Shown one piece after another: positions 1 through 7,005 of a DNA stretch of 16,741 nucleotides. Source of the DNA: an uncultured Campylobacter sp. (GTDB lineage Bacteria > Campylobacterota > Campylobacteria > Campylobacterales > Campylobacteraceae); NCBI RefSeq assembly GCF_905372745.1, contig NZ_CAJPQR010000045.1, positions 1 through 16,741 of the forward strand, given 5' to 3'. The notes below the pieces were generated by a model, which ran no database searches, had not been told where the DNA came from, and worked only from the letters and a program-made list of their open reading frames with translations. A program made the translations under genes and the position numbers. Within the stretch, counting starts at the first letter, position 1; each line of letters begins with the position of its first letter.

Positions 1-5
1 AAAAT

Positions 6-845
6 ATGTCGTTTCTTGAAAAATTAAAGCTAGCTTTTTACGCGATTTGTCGCCCCGAAAAGCTTATTTCGTTTAGGCTCGAAAAGCCAGATTCCCGCTA
101 CACGCGCGAAGCTAATTTTATCCTAAAATACGGCGTCCTTAACGCTCATCAAAATATGAACGCCGTCACGATCGCCTACGACCGTCTGTGTGAACAATAT
201 GCGGGATTTAAGCCGCTTTTTATCATCGAAAACGCCCCGCAATGCGAATACACGAATATGCACGCAAGCTCTAGTTTCGAGATGCTGGACGAGGAGGAGT
301 ATAATGCGCAAAATCCGGACGCGCGCGACTTTCCCGTTGCACAGTTTCGTTTGATGCTGGACATCCTAAACGATCCCGAGTATAAGGCTGAAGTGAGCGA
401 ATTTTACGGTAAATTTAGCCTAAACTACCCGCATAAACTAAAAGCGCTAGAGTACGTAAATACCCGCGACTACGACGCGCTTGACGAAGATATCGACGTT
501 TATCTGTGCCCTTGCGAGCGCAGTACGGACGCTTTTGCGAGAATGATTCAGGGGTATTTTGCGGACGATTTTGATCCAGAGCAGACGTATGCGTTTATTT
601 TGATGATGAACGAGCGATTCGGGTTTGAGTTTATCGGCATAGGAGCCACGATAATGCTATTTTATCGCCGAGAAAATTTAAGCGACGATAAGGCCGAGGA
701 GCTACTGCAAGAGCTGGCTAAAATTTACGATACGCCTTACGAAGCGATCAAAAAAGCCCTGTGGCATAGCGCGTTTGGCTCTCGTAAGACGCTCGTGCTG
801 CCTTTTGCCGAAAATATAGAGGACGTCGTCGTAGACGAGCTGTAA
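6..845 (+). CDS. Conserved hypothetical protein, 279 residues
   Basis: I do not recognise this protein. It is acidic (many D/E, ending VVVDEL), has no signal peptide or clear membrane segment, and looks cytoplasmic. A Cys-rich spot, YLCPCERS, lies near residues 166-173. Predicted helical stretches dominate the C-terminal half, for example the 'LSDDKAEELLQELAKIYD' region. Codon use matches its neighbours, and the frame is open over its whole length with GC-rich third positions, so it is very likely a real gene. The ATG is only five bases from the window edge. The ribosome-binding site is therefore out of view and the frame could extend upstream. It is followed by 115 non-coding bases before ilvE, which has its own promoter-like sequence, so the two need not be co-transcribed. 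No function is proposed. Confidence 0.8.
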   Translation: MSFLEKLKLAFYAICRPEKLISFRLEKPDSRYTREANFILKYGVLNAHQNMNAVTIAYDRLCEQYAGFKPLFIIENAPQCEYTNMHASSSFEMLDEEEYNAQNPDARDFPVAQFRLMLDILNDPEYKAEVSEFYGKFSLNYPHKLKALEYVNTRDYDALDEDIDVYLCPCERSTDAFARMIQGYFADDFDPEQTYAFILMMNERFGFEFIGIGATIMLFYRRENLSDDKAEELLQELAKIYDTPYEAIKKALWHSAFGSRKTLVLPFAENIEDVVVDEL

Positions 846-870
846 ATTTGGAGTAAATTTCGACTTAGAA

Positions 871-886
871 GCTTAAAAATTTAAGC
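871..886 (+). terminator. Weak palindrome, possible terminator
   Basis: GCTTAAA and TTTAAGC form a 7-bp AT-rich palindrome with a two-base centre, 26 bases after the stop of the first gene. It has no T tract directly after it, so termination is only a possibility. Confidence 0.25.
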
Positions 887-926
887 CAAAATCTTAAACA
901 TTACAAAATTTTAAAGAAATTTTAGC

Positions 927-932
927 TACACT
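927..932 (+). promoter_or_regulatory. Putative -10 box for ilvE
   Basis: TACACT lies 28 bases before the ilvE ATG and is preceded by an A/T-rich TTTTAGC stretch of the kind that replaces a -35 box in Campylobacter. An AAGGA ribosome-binding site follows at 950-954. The match to TATAAT is only partial, so this is a candidate. Confidence 0.4.
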
Positions 933-960
933 CAGCAAATTTTATAAAAAAGGATGCCAA

Positions 961-1875
961 ATGAACCCTTCCGAATTTATCTGGATGGATGGAAAATTAG
1001 TCAAATGGGAGGACGCCAAAGTACACGTTTTAACCCACTCGCTTCACTATGCAAACGCCGTATTTGAGGGCACGAGAGCCTATATGACGGATAAGGGCTT
1101 AGCGATATTTCGCCTTAGCGACCACACCGCGCGCCTACTAAAATCAGCCAAAATGACGATCCTAAACGTCAAATACACGCAAAAAGAGCTTGAAGACGCG
1201 CAGGTCGAGCTACTTCGCGCAAATAAATTTAAATCAAACGTCTATCTACGCCCGATCGTTTACCTAGGCTACGGCGTGATGGGTCTAGCTCACACCAAAG
1301 CTCCTGTAAATACCGCAATCGCGGCATGGGAGTGGGGTGCGTATCTAGGCGAAGAGGGCCTAAAAAAGGGCATCCGCGTGAAAATTTCGAGCTTTGCCAA
1401 ACTAAACGTCGGTGGCCAAATGAGCCGCGCGAAATCAAGCTCGAACTACCTCTGCTCGCAAATGGCAAACTACGAAGCCAAAGATGCGGGCTACGACGAG
1501 GCGCTACTGCTTGATAGCGAGGGCTACATCTCAGAGGGGCCGGGCGAGTGCTTTTTCATCGTGGAAGACGGCGCGCTCATCACTCCTCCAAACGACAGCA
1601 GCCTAGCTAGCATCACGCAAGACACCGTCATCAAAATCGCTCGCGATCTAGGCATCGAAGTGCGCAGGGAGCGCATCACCCGCGACCGCGCATATACTGC
1701 GGACGAGGCGTTTTTCACGGGTACGGCGGCCGAGGTCACTCCGATAAGCAACATCGACAACCGCGTTATCGGCGCGGGCGAGCGCGGAGCGGTAACTAAA
1801 CGCCTACAAGATGCGTATTTTGACGTAGTTTACGGACGCAATCCAAAATACGCCTCGATGCTAACTTATATTTAA
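961..1875 (+). CDS. ilvE: Branched-chain amino acid aminotransferase
   Basis: A class IV (fold type IV) pyridoxal-phosphate aminotransferase that catalyses the last, reversible step of valine, leucine and isoleucine synthesis, moving an amino group from glutamate to the branched 2-oxo acids in the cytosol. At 304 residues it has the usual family length. Visible marks are the N-terminal 'LTHSLHYANAVFEGTRAY' region that shapes the substrate pocket, the PLP-binding lysine in SRAKSSSNY (K158), and the cofactor-contact motif ISEGPGECFF near residues 190-200. In that motif the more common GENxF asparagine is replaced by cysteine, a variant I associate with Campylobacter relatives. The ATG is preceded by AAGGA. 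The SPFH gene begins 8 bases after the stop, so the two are probably one transcript; from memory C. jejuni has the same pairing (Cj0269c-Cj0268c). Confidence 0.96.
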   Translation: MNPSEFIWMDGKLVKWEDAKVHVLTHSLHYANAVFEGTRAYMTDKGLAIFRLSDHTARLLKSAKMTILNVKYTQKELEDAQVELLRANKFKSNVYLRPIVYLGYGVMGLAHTKAPVNTAIAAWEWGAYLGEEGLKKGIRVKISSFAKLNVGGQMSRAKSSSNYLCSQMANYEAKDAGYDEALLLDSEGYISEGPGECFFIVEDGALITPPNDSSLASITQDTVIKIARDLGIEVRRERITRDRAYTADEAFFTGTAAEVTPISNIDNRVIGAGERGAVTKRLQDAYFDVVYGRNPKYASMLTYI

Positions 1876-1883
1876 GGAACGAA

Positions 1884-2987
1884 ATGCCAGCAGATTTGAA
1901 TGATTATTTTAATAAAAAACGCGGCTCCGGCGGCGGAGACGATAACGGCGGCGAGAGCAAGGGGCCGAAAGTAAATTTTAAAACGCCTGATTTTAAAGGA
2001 TTTGGCAAAATTTCGGCCTTTGCCTACGTTATCATCGCGCTCGTGGCTTTAATCGCGCTCACGCAGCCTTTCGTCACGATAAACTCGGGCGAAGTGGGCA
2101 TCAAGTCAAATTTGGGTAAATACGACCCGTCTCCGATGCAGCCGGGACTACACTTCTTTATCCCGTTTTTGCAAAAAGTCATCGTGGTCGATACGCGCGT
2201 ACGCCTCATAAACTACACTTCGGGCGAAGATATGGGCGAAGCGGCGCAAAAGTACGGCGCGCAGGCTCAAGCCGGCATCATCCGCAAAAACTCGATCTCC
2301 GTTTTGGACGCGAGAAACTTGCCCGTCAGCATCGACATTACCGTGCAGTACCGTCTAAATCCTGAAAATGCGCCTCAAACGATCGCGTCTTGGGGCCTTA
2401 GCTGGGAAAACAAGATCGTTGATCCCGTCGTACGCGACGTCGTGCGCAGTATCGCGGGTAAATATACCGCTGAGGAGCTTCCTACGAAGCGAAACGACCT
2501 GGCCACGGCTATCGACGAGGGTATCCGAAAGGATATCGACGCACAGCCGAATAAACCAGTCGAGCTGCTAACCGTGCAACTACGCGAGATTATCCTACCT
2601 GAAAAGGTAAAAGAGCAGATCGAGCGCGTACAAATCGCTAAGCAAGAGGCCGAGCGAACCAAATACGAAGTAGAGCGCGCAAATCAAGAGGCGCTCAAAA
2701 AAGCAGCCCTCGCAGAAGGTACGGCAAAGGCCGCTATCATCGAGGCTCAGGGTCGTGCGGATGCGGCTAAGATCGAAGCCGACGCGCAAGCCTACGCAAA
2801 TAAAGAGGTCGCAAAAAGCCTCGATCAAAATTTGCTAAATTTAAAGCAGATCGAAACGCAGGCTAAATTTAACGAGGCGCTACGCGAAAACAACGACGCA
2901 AAGATATTTTTAACGCCCGGCGGAGCGGTGCCGAATATCTGGGTAGATACGAAGGATAAGGCGAAGCAAAGCGCGATAACGCAATAA
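1884..2987 (+). CDS. SPFH/prohibitin-family membrane protein
   Basis: A 367-residue SPFH (stomatin/prohibitin/flotillin/HflK) protein. From the N-terminus it shows a short cytoplasmic tail with a Gly/Asp-rich low-complexity stretch (about residues 13-24), one membrane segment (about 44-63, FAYVIIALVALIALT), the SPFH domain starting 'VTINSGEVGIKSNLGKY', and a long charged coiled coil (about 240-320, with 'AKQEAERTKYEVERANQEA'). Such proteins oligomerise into membrane-bound cages or rings that organise lipid domains or shield proteases such as FtsH. No hflC partner or protease lies next to it, so it is more like the single-gene bacterial prohibitin type than an HflKC pair. The start is supported by AAGGAA at 1874-1879, overlapping the ilvE stop, which implies coupled expression. 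The role of the ilvE pairing is unknown. Confidence 0.88.
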   Translation: MPADLNDYFNKKRGSGGGDDNGGESKGPKVNFKTPDFKGFGKISAFAYVIIALVALIALTQPFVTINSGEVGIKSNLGKYDPSPMQPGLHFFIPFLQKVIVVDTRVRLINYTSGEDMGEAAQKYGAQAQAGIIRKNSISVLDARNLPVSIDITVQYRLNPENAPQTIASWGLSWENKIVDPVVRDVVRSIAGKYTAEELPTKRNDLATAIDEGIRKDIDAQPNKPVELLTVQLREIILPEKVKEQIERVQIAKQEAERTKYEVERANQEALKKAALAEGTAKAAIIEAQGRADAAKIEADAQAYANKEVAKSLDQNLLNLKQIETQAKFNEALRENNDAKIFLTPGGAVPNIWVDTKDKAKQSAITQ

Positions 2988-3000
2988 CTTTTGCTTGAAG

Positions 3001-3246
3001 CGGCTCGTCTCGCGAGCGTCTTTAACGGAGCTAGTAAAAATTTAGCTCGGCGGACTACCTTGTCCAGCCTGTGCTAAATTTTTACGTCGCTTCTACTTGC
3101 AGTTGCGACCGCAAGGGAAGCAAAGCCCTTTCTCGCTTTAGCGTTACGATCATAGCGAAGTAAAAATCCATCTCGCGATATTTCTCCTTGACTTTTTTTG
3201 CACCCAAATTTGAAGTTAAATCCGTAAATTTAGCTTCAAATTTTAC
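3001..3246 (+). repeat. Intergenic repeat, copy A, in a 568-base spacer
   Basis: This spacer has no gene that I support. It opens, 14 bases after the SPFH stop, with an 18-mer (3001-3018, CGGCTCGTCTCGCGAGCG) that recurs with one mismatch at 12232-12249, and closes with a block at about 3169-3246 that recurs at about 12332-12409. The block begins CATCTCGCGATA, contains CAAATTTGAAGT and ends GCTTCAAATTTTACC. The two copies are in the same order and orientation, each directly behind a gene, and the material between the conserved ends differs. It may be a decayed mobile or REP-like element, or a conserved transcript tail. The identity is by eye only. Confidence 0.55.
3034..3085. repeat. Inverted repeat with perfect 13-base arms
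   Basis: GTAAAAATTTAGC (3034-3046) is the exact reverse complement of GCTAAATTTTTAC (3073-3085). The 26-base centre holds a further small GGAC/GTCC stem. It could fold at the end of the ilvE-SPFH transcript. No T tract follows, so it is not a classic intrinsic terminator. Confidence 0.6.
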
Positions 3247-3492
3247 CGCCGAAAGCCATGCCAAAACGCCGTATTCGGCTATTTTCGTAAAATTAAAAAA
3301 CAAGACGTAAAACTATGTTTGCGTAGTTTGAGCTTTATCGCCGCATTTATAGCAATTAGTGCGTAGTTTGTAAATTTGATTTATAGATAAGATTAAATTT
3401 TCGTAGCTTTGCGTCGCAAGTAAATTGCGCCATAGTATTTTTATGCGTCGCTCTTTTATTGCATTGGTTTTTGCGGTATTTTTGGTTAATTT

Positions 3493-3521
3493 AATATCAA
3501 ATTTACTTAGCTTTTGATATT
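3493..3521. promoter_or_regulatory. Inverted repeat overlapping the ferredoxin promoter
   Basis: AATATCAAA (3493-3501) and TTTGATATT (3513-3521) are perfect 9-base arms around an 11-base centre. The right arm overlaps the likely -10 box TATTCT (3518-3523). This geometry is what an operator for a dimeric repressor would show. Ferredoxin and ahpC genes in C. jejuni respond to iron and oxidant, so a Fur/PerR-type site is conceivable, but I did not match a known consensus. Confidence 0.4.
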
Positions 3522-3555
3522 CTTGTGAAAAATTTTTTAGTTAAAAGGATAAAAA

Positions 3556-3840
3556 ATGGCAGTAAAAATAACAGACATTTGCATAAGTTGCGGCTCTTGC
3601 ATCGACGAGTGCCCGACAAACGCTATCGTGGACGACGCAGATAACCCGACCGGAGAGGACGCATACTACGTCTATGCGGATAAATGCGTCGAGTGCGTAG
3701 GATTTAACGACGAGCCTGCGTGTGCTTCAGCCTGTCCGACCGACGGTTGCATCGTTTGGGACGCTCCTTATGCAGGACAGCCTTCTCGCGCCGAGATAAC
3801 TGCCGATATGCGCATGGGCTCAACCGCGGTAATACAATAA
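3556..3840 (+). CDS. fdxA: 2[4Fe-4S] ferredoxin
   Basis: A 94-residue low-potential electron carrier of the cytosol. The first cluster motif is C9-x2-C12-x2-C15-x3-C19-P, the classic 4Fe-4S pattern. The second is C44-x2-C47-x8-C56-x3-C60-P, with the longer loop between its second and third cysteines that marks the Allochromatium (Alvin)/YfhL-type ferredoxins. Length and the C-terminal helix-like tail fit that type. AAGGA at 3545-3549 supports the ATG. It has its own promoter region and a terminator, so it is probably a single-gene unit despite lying before ndk. From memory the C. jejuni equivalent (Cj0333c) has the same downstream neighbours but sits back to back with ahpC; here ahpC lies 4.7 kb away, after fabH. 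The symbol follows that analogy. Confidence 0.93.
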   Translation: MAVKITDICISCGSCIDECPTNAIVDDADNPTGEDAYYVYADKCVECVGFNDEPACASACPTDGCIVWDAPYAGQPSRAEITADMRMGSTAVIQ

Positions 3841-3843
3841 ATT

Positions 3844-3886
3844 TAAGCCCGCATTTTGGGCTTATTTTGAATTTTAATTTTTTTTT
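3844..3886 (+). terminator. Terminator after the ferredoxin gene
   Basis: TAAGCCC (3844-3850) pairs with GGGCTTA (3858-3864) around a 7-base loop. T-rich sequence follows, ending in a run of nine T (3878-3886). The same T tract forms the upstream part of the ndk promoter. Confidence 0.7.
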
Positions 3887-3888
3887 GA

Positions 3889-3894
3889 TATAAT
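3889..3894 (+). promoter_or_regulatory. -10 box of the ndk-fabH operon
   Basis: A perfect TATAAT preceded by a T-rich tract, 34 bases before the ndk ATG, with AAAGGA (3917-3922) as ribosome-binding site. No other clear promoter is seen until after fabH, so it may drive all six genes. Confidence 0.75.
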
Positions 3895-3928
3895 CACCGC
3901 CTTATAAAAATCACAAAAAGGAAATTTT

Positions 3929-4342
3929 ATGCAGCAAACGCTTTCTATTATTAAGCCTGATGCCGTAAAAAAGGGCGTTATCGGAAAAATCGTGGATAGG
4001 TTCGAAAGTAACGGACTAAGAATCGCCGCTATGAAAAAAGTCAAACTAAGCAAATGCGACGCAAAAGCTTTCTACGCAGTTCACAAAGACAGACCTTTCT
4101 TTAACGATTTGGTTGATTTTATGGTGAGCGGACCGGTCGTAGTTATGGTGCTTGAGGGCGACGATGCAGTAGCTAAAAACCGCGATCTAATGGGTGCGAC
4201 CAATCCGAAAGAAGCAAAACCTGGCACAATAAGAGCCGACTTTGCCGAGAGTATCGACGCAAACGCCGTTCACGGTAGCGACAGCCTAGAAAACGCTAAA
4301 AACGAGATTGCGTTTTTCTTTGCGACAAGAGAAATTTGCTAA
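3929..4342 (+). CDS. ndk: Nucleoside diphosphate kinase
   Basis: A 137-residue enzyme that passes the terminal phosphate from ATP to other (deoxy)nucleoside diphosphates through a phosphohistidine, balancing NTP pools in the cytosol. The N-terminus 'QTLSIIKPDAVKKGVIGKI' holds the family lysine in IKPDA, and the active-site motif NAVHGSDS places the catalytic histidine at residue 115. Length is standard for the bacterial family. It starts with ATG behind AAAGGA. It is the first gene after a clean TATAAT promoter and lies 14 bases before the YceD-like gene, so it probably heads the operon that runs to fabH. Confidence 0.97.
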   Translation: MQQTLSIIKPDAVKKGVIGKIVDRFESNGLRIAAMKKVKLSKCDAKAFYAVHKDRPFFNDLVDFMVSGPVVVMVLEGDDAVAKNRDLMGATNPKEAKPGTIRADFAESIDANAVHGSDSLENAKNEIAFFFATREIC

Positions 4343-4356
4343 ATTTAGGTTAAATT

Positions 4357-4713
4357 TTGAAAATATCTTTCGCCAAAATCGCAAATAATCAGATGCCGTT
4401 TGAGTTAAATTCGGACGGACTGATTTTTAACGGCGAACTAGGAAAAATAAACCAAAATTTGGTTAGTTGCAAAGGTAAAATCGTAGGCGAGATAACTCAC
4501 AACTGCGACCGATGCGGCGAAGATATAAATTTAAAGCTTGATGAAGATGTAAATTTGATATTAAGCGACGGAATTTATAAAGATGAAGAAGAAAACCTCG
4601 ACGATGCAGTTGAGTTTTTCGACGGTTTTATAAATTTGGAAGAAGTATTAACAAGTGAAATAGAAGCTTTTAAAAGCGATTATTTTTATTGTGAAAAATG
4701 TAAAAATCTATAA
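4357..4713 (+). CDS. YceD/DUF177-like protein with two CxxC pairs
   Basis: A 118-residue cytoplasmic protein directly upstream of rpmF, the usual position of the DUF177 (YceD) family, whose members are linked to ribosome or large-subunit RNA maturation. It has paired cysteines at C50-x2-C53 (CDRCGE) and C112-x2-C115 (CEKCKN), likely a zinc site, and an acidic central region. It is shorter than the E. coli protein (about 170 residues), as expected for Campylobacter forms. The start used is TTG, giving KISFAKIANN at the N-terminus; the only nearby ATG in frame (4393) would remove the conserved-looking start and has no ribosome-binding site. A weak AGG precedes the TTG. It ends 11 bases before rpmF. 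Confidence 0.82.
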   Translation: MKISFAKIANNQMPFELNSDGLIFNGELGKINQNLVSCKGKIVGEITHNCDRCGEDINLKLDEDVNLILSDGIYKDEEENLDDAVEFFDGFINLEEVLTSEIEAFKSDYFYCEKCKNL

Positions 4714-4724
4714 AGGAGAATAAA

Positions 4725-4871
4725 ATGGCAGTACCTAAACGAAGAGTAAGTCATACTCGCGCGGCAAAGAGAAGAACACACTACAAAGTAACACTTCCTA
4801 TTCCCGTAAAAGATAAAGACGGCTCATGGAAAATGCCTCACCGTGTAAATAAAACTACCGGAGAGTATTGA
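4725..4871 (+). CDS. rpmF: Large-subunit ribosomal protein L32
   Basis: A 48-residue basic protein of the 50S subunit. The N-terminus MAVPKRRVSHTRAAKRR is the L32 signature, with the body HYKVTLPIPVKDKDG and the tail HRVNKTTGEY. It contains no cysteine, so it is the zinc-free form rather than the CxxC zinc-ribbon form. A strong ribosome-binding site AAGGAGA (4713-4719) begins at the last base of the preceding gene. Its stop overlaps a possible TTG start for plsX (TTGA), and the order DUF177-rpmF-plsX-fabH is a widespread bacterial operon that ties ribosome supply to lipid synthesis. Confidence 0.97.
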   Translation: MAVPKRRVSHTRAAKRRTHYKVTLPIPVKDKDGSWKMPHRVNKTTGEY

Positions 4872-4876
4872 TACAA

Positions 4877-5866
4877 ATGACCAGCATTTGCATTGACGCG
4901 ATGGGCGGCGACTTCGGTCCGCAGCCTATTATCGGCGGCGTGATCGAGGCTTTAAAAGAAGTAAAATTTGAAGCTATCTTGGTAGGCGATACGAAAATTT
5001 TGGAAAGTCTCGTCCCGCAAAATTTAAAACAATACGTAAAATTTATTCAAGCCGATGAGATTGTTTCTATGAGCGACGGCGCCACCGACGCGTTAAAGCG
5101 AAAGGAAAGTAGTATTTTTAAGGCTATAGAGCTACTTAAAAATAAACAAACCAAGGCCGTAGTTTCTGCTGGACACAGCGGAGCCACGATGAGCCTTGCC
5201 ACGCTTCGAGTCGGTCGCCTAAAAAATGTTTCGCGTCCGGCTATTGCGACGTTGATGCCAAATGTTACCGGCGGTAAAACTCTAGTTTTGGACGTCGGCG
5301 CAAACGTAGACTGTAGGCCGGAACATTTGTTTCAGTTTGCGGTAATGGGCGAAGCTTACGCAAAGGAAATTTTAAAAATAGAGTCGCCCAAGGTAGCGCT
5401 TTTATCAAATGGCGAAGAAGAGTGTAAGGGCAATGATGTTACTAAGGAAGCCTTTGCGATGATTTCAAAACTTGATAGTTTCGTAGGCAATGCCGAAGGC
5501 AATCAAGTCTTTGATGGAAGCGTCGATGTCATAGTTTGCGACGGATTCGTAGGAAATATTTTGCTAAAAACCAGCGAAGGCGTAGCCGATGCAATCAGCA
5601 AGATTATTAAAAAACATGTTAAAAAATCTCCCGTAGCAATCGCCGGTTCGCTTCTCATGAAAAAAGTTTTTAAGACTTTAAAACAGCAAGTTGACTACGA
5701 TGAATACGGCGGAGCGCCGCTGTTAGGCGTAGATGGTTGCGTCATAATCAGTCATGGAAAAAGTACCTCTAAAGCTATCAAAAATGCGATATTTCAAGCA
5801 TTAAATTTCGCAGATTCTAATATAAATAAAGTTATTGAAGACGAGCTTTCACGCTTTGCCAAATAA
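4877..5866 (+). CDS. plsX: Phosphate acyltransferase PlsX
   Basis: PlsX makes acyl-phosphate from acyl-ACP, the substrate that PlsY uses to acylate glycerol-3-phosphate at the start of phospholipid synthesis; it acts peripherally at the inner membrane. The N-terminus 'TSICIDAMGGDFGPQPIIGG' is the family signature, and further conserved stretches are 'VVSAGHSGATMSLA', 'VLDVGANVDCRPEHL', LLSNGEEECKGN and VCDGFVGNILLKTSEG. From this ATG the protein has 329 residues, the usual size. An alternative TTG at 4868 overlaps the rpmF stop and would add MIQ. GGAGAG at 4860-4865 is too close to that TTG (2 bases) and rather far from the ATG (11 bases), so the start is not settled. I prefer the ATG because it gives the typical N-terminus. 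Confidence 0.94.
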   Translation: MTSICIDAMGGDFGPQPIIGGVIEALKEVKFEAILVGDTKILESLVPQNLKQYVKFIQADEIVSMSDGATDALKRKESSIFKAIELLKNKQTKAVVSAGHSGATMSLATLRVGRLKNVSRPAIATLMPNVTGGKTLVLDVGANVDCRPEHLFQFAVMGEAYAKEILKIESPKVALLSNGEEECKGNDVTKEAFAMISKLDSFVGNAEGNQVFDGSVDVIVCDGFVGNILLKTSEGVADAISKIIKKHVKKSPVAIAGSLLMKKVFKTLKQQVDYDEYGGAPLLGVDGCVIISHGKSTSKAIKNAIFQALNFADSNINKVIEDELSRFAK

Positions 5867-5884
5867 AATATAAGGTTAATACAA

Positions 5885-6844
5885 ATGCCAAAAGCCTCGT
5901 TAGTATCCATAGCCGCATATGCCCCTGCTAAAATTTTAACGAACTTGGATCTTGAAAAAATGGTAGAAACAAGCGACGAATGGATAACTAAACGAACCGG
6001 CATTAAGCAAAGGCGAATAGCGCAGGATGAAGATACTAGCGACTTGGGAACAAAGGCGGCTAGGTTGGCAATCGAAAGAGCAAATCTGAGAGCAAAAGAT
6101 ATCGATGCCGTCATCTGCGCGACTATCTCCCCCGATCATTTTTGTATGCCCTCGACCGCCTGCAAAATCGCTAAAAATTTGGATATAAATTCCGTTACGG
6201 CGTTTGATATAAGCGCAGCATGTACCGGTTTTATTTATTTGCTTGAACTTGCTAAGTCTCTAATAGAAAGCGGCAGTAAAAAAAATATACTCATAATCGG
6301 GGCCGAAAAATTAAGTAAAATAGTAGATTGGGCGGACAGGACGACTTGTATACTATTTGGCGACGGAGCCGGCGCGGCAGTCGTAAGCGCCGATAGTAAA
6401 AATGAGATTATAGACGTACATACCGCAGCCGACGGCAACTATGCCGAGCTGCTTATCACCCCGGGCGGAGAAGAAAAATTTATTAAAATGTCCGGTAACG
6501 AAGTTTTTAAGGTCGCAGTTCAAACATTAACCAAAGACGTCGTAGAAATTTTAGAAAGAAATAAAATCCCCAGCGATAAAATCGATCTTTTTGTCCCGCA
6601 TCAGGCAAATTTGCGCATTATCGAAGCGGTCAAACAACGTTTAAATTTTTCAGACGAACAATGCGTAGTAACGGTCGGAAAATACGGTAACACTAGCTCG
6701 GCCTCCATACCGATGGCAATGAACGATGCTTATGAGGCCGGTAGGCTTAAAAACGGCGATTTGATTTTATTGGATGCTTTTGGAGGCGGCTTTACTTGGG
6801 GTTCGGCTTTATTAAAATTCGGCGGCGAAAGCTACAAAAGATAA
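5885..6844 (+). CDS. fabH: 3-oxoacyl-ACP synthase III (KAS III)
   Basis: FabH condenses acetyl-CoA with malonyl-ACP to begin fatty-acid synthesis in the cytosol. The 319-residue length is typical. The catalytic triad is readable: Cys113 in DISAACTGF, His239 in VPHQANLRI and Asn269 in GKYGNTSSAS. The 'EWITKRTGIKQRRIA' region near the N-terminus and the C-terminal LLDAFGGGFTWGSALL are also family marks. AAGG at 5872-5875 supports the ATG. It lies 18 bases after plsX and is the last gene of the operon. The stretch after it carries only weak hairpins before a decayed gene, so the operon's 3' end may have been disturbed by that region's history. Confidence 0.97.
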   Translation: MPKASLVSIAAYAPAKILTNLDLEKMVETSDEWITKRTGIKQRRIAQDEDTSDLGTKAARLAIERANLRAKDIDAVICATISPDHFCMPSTACKIAKNLDINSVTAFDISAACTGFIYLLELAKSLIESGSKKNILIIGAEKLSKIVDWADRTTCILFGDGAGAAVVSADSKNEIIDVHTAADGNYAELLITPGGEEKFIKMSGNEVFKVAVQTLTKDVVEILERNKIPSDKIDLFVPHQANLRIIEAVKQRLNFSDEQCVVTVGKYGNTSSASIPMAMNDAYEAGRLKNGDLILLDAFGGGFTWGSALLKFGGESYKR

Positions 6845-6918
6845 TTTTTTACAAATGCGGTAATTTTTGTAAATTTAGGTTATTTTAAATAACGGCAATT
6901 TGCTTAAATAAATTTTGA

Positions 6919-7005
6919 AATTTTACTATCTCAACTACAACCCTTCTAAAATCAGCCGAATACGAATACGATAAACAAATTATTTTTCCAAGGGCTACGA
7001 CATGA
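6919..7005 (+). pseudogene. Possible 3' remnant of a lost gene
   Basis: The frame open from 6919 ends at a TGA that overlaps the start of the decayed DUF2920-like gene as ATGA. Its last residues read 'EYEYDKQIIFPRATT'. A four-base stop-start overlap is typical of co-translated operon partners, so this may be the tail of an upstream gene whose body has been lost. It is only 28 codons long with no recognisable domain, and the overlap could be chance. Confidence 0.25.

Noticed and set aside
3082..3303. 73-residue minus-strand frame in the spacer after the SPFH gene
   Set aside because: It overlaps the repeat block and its hairpin, has no ribosome-binding site, and part of it reads straight through the duplicated non-coding sequence.
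3321..3370. Direct repeat GCGTAGTTTG at 3321-3330 and 3361-3370
   Set aside because: Two copies of ten bases in an AT-rich spacer are too little to claim a regulatory or CRISPR-like array.
6849..6892. Hairpins after fabH as an operon terminator
   Set aside because: TTACAAA/TTTGTAA and GTTATT/AATAAC are short, AT-only or nearly so, and lack a following T tract; such pairs are expected by chance here.
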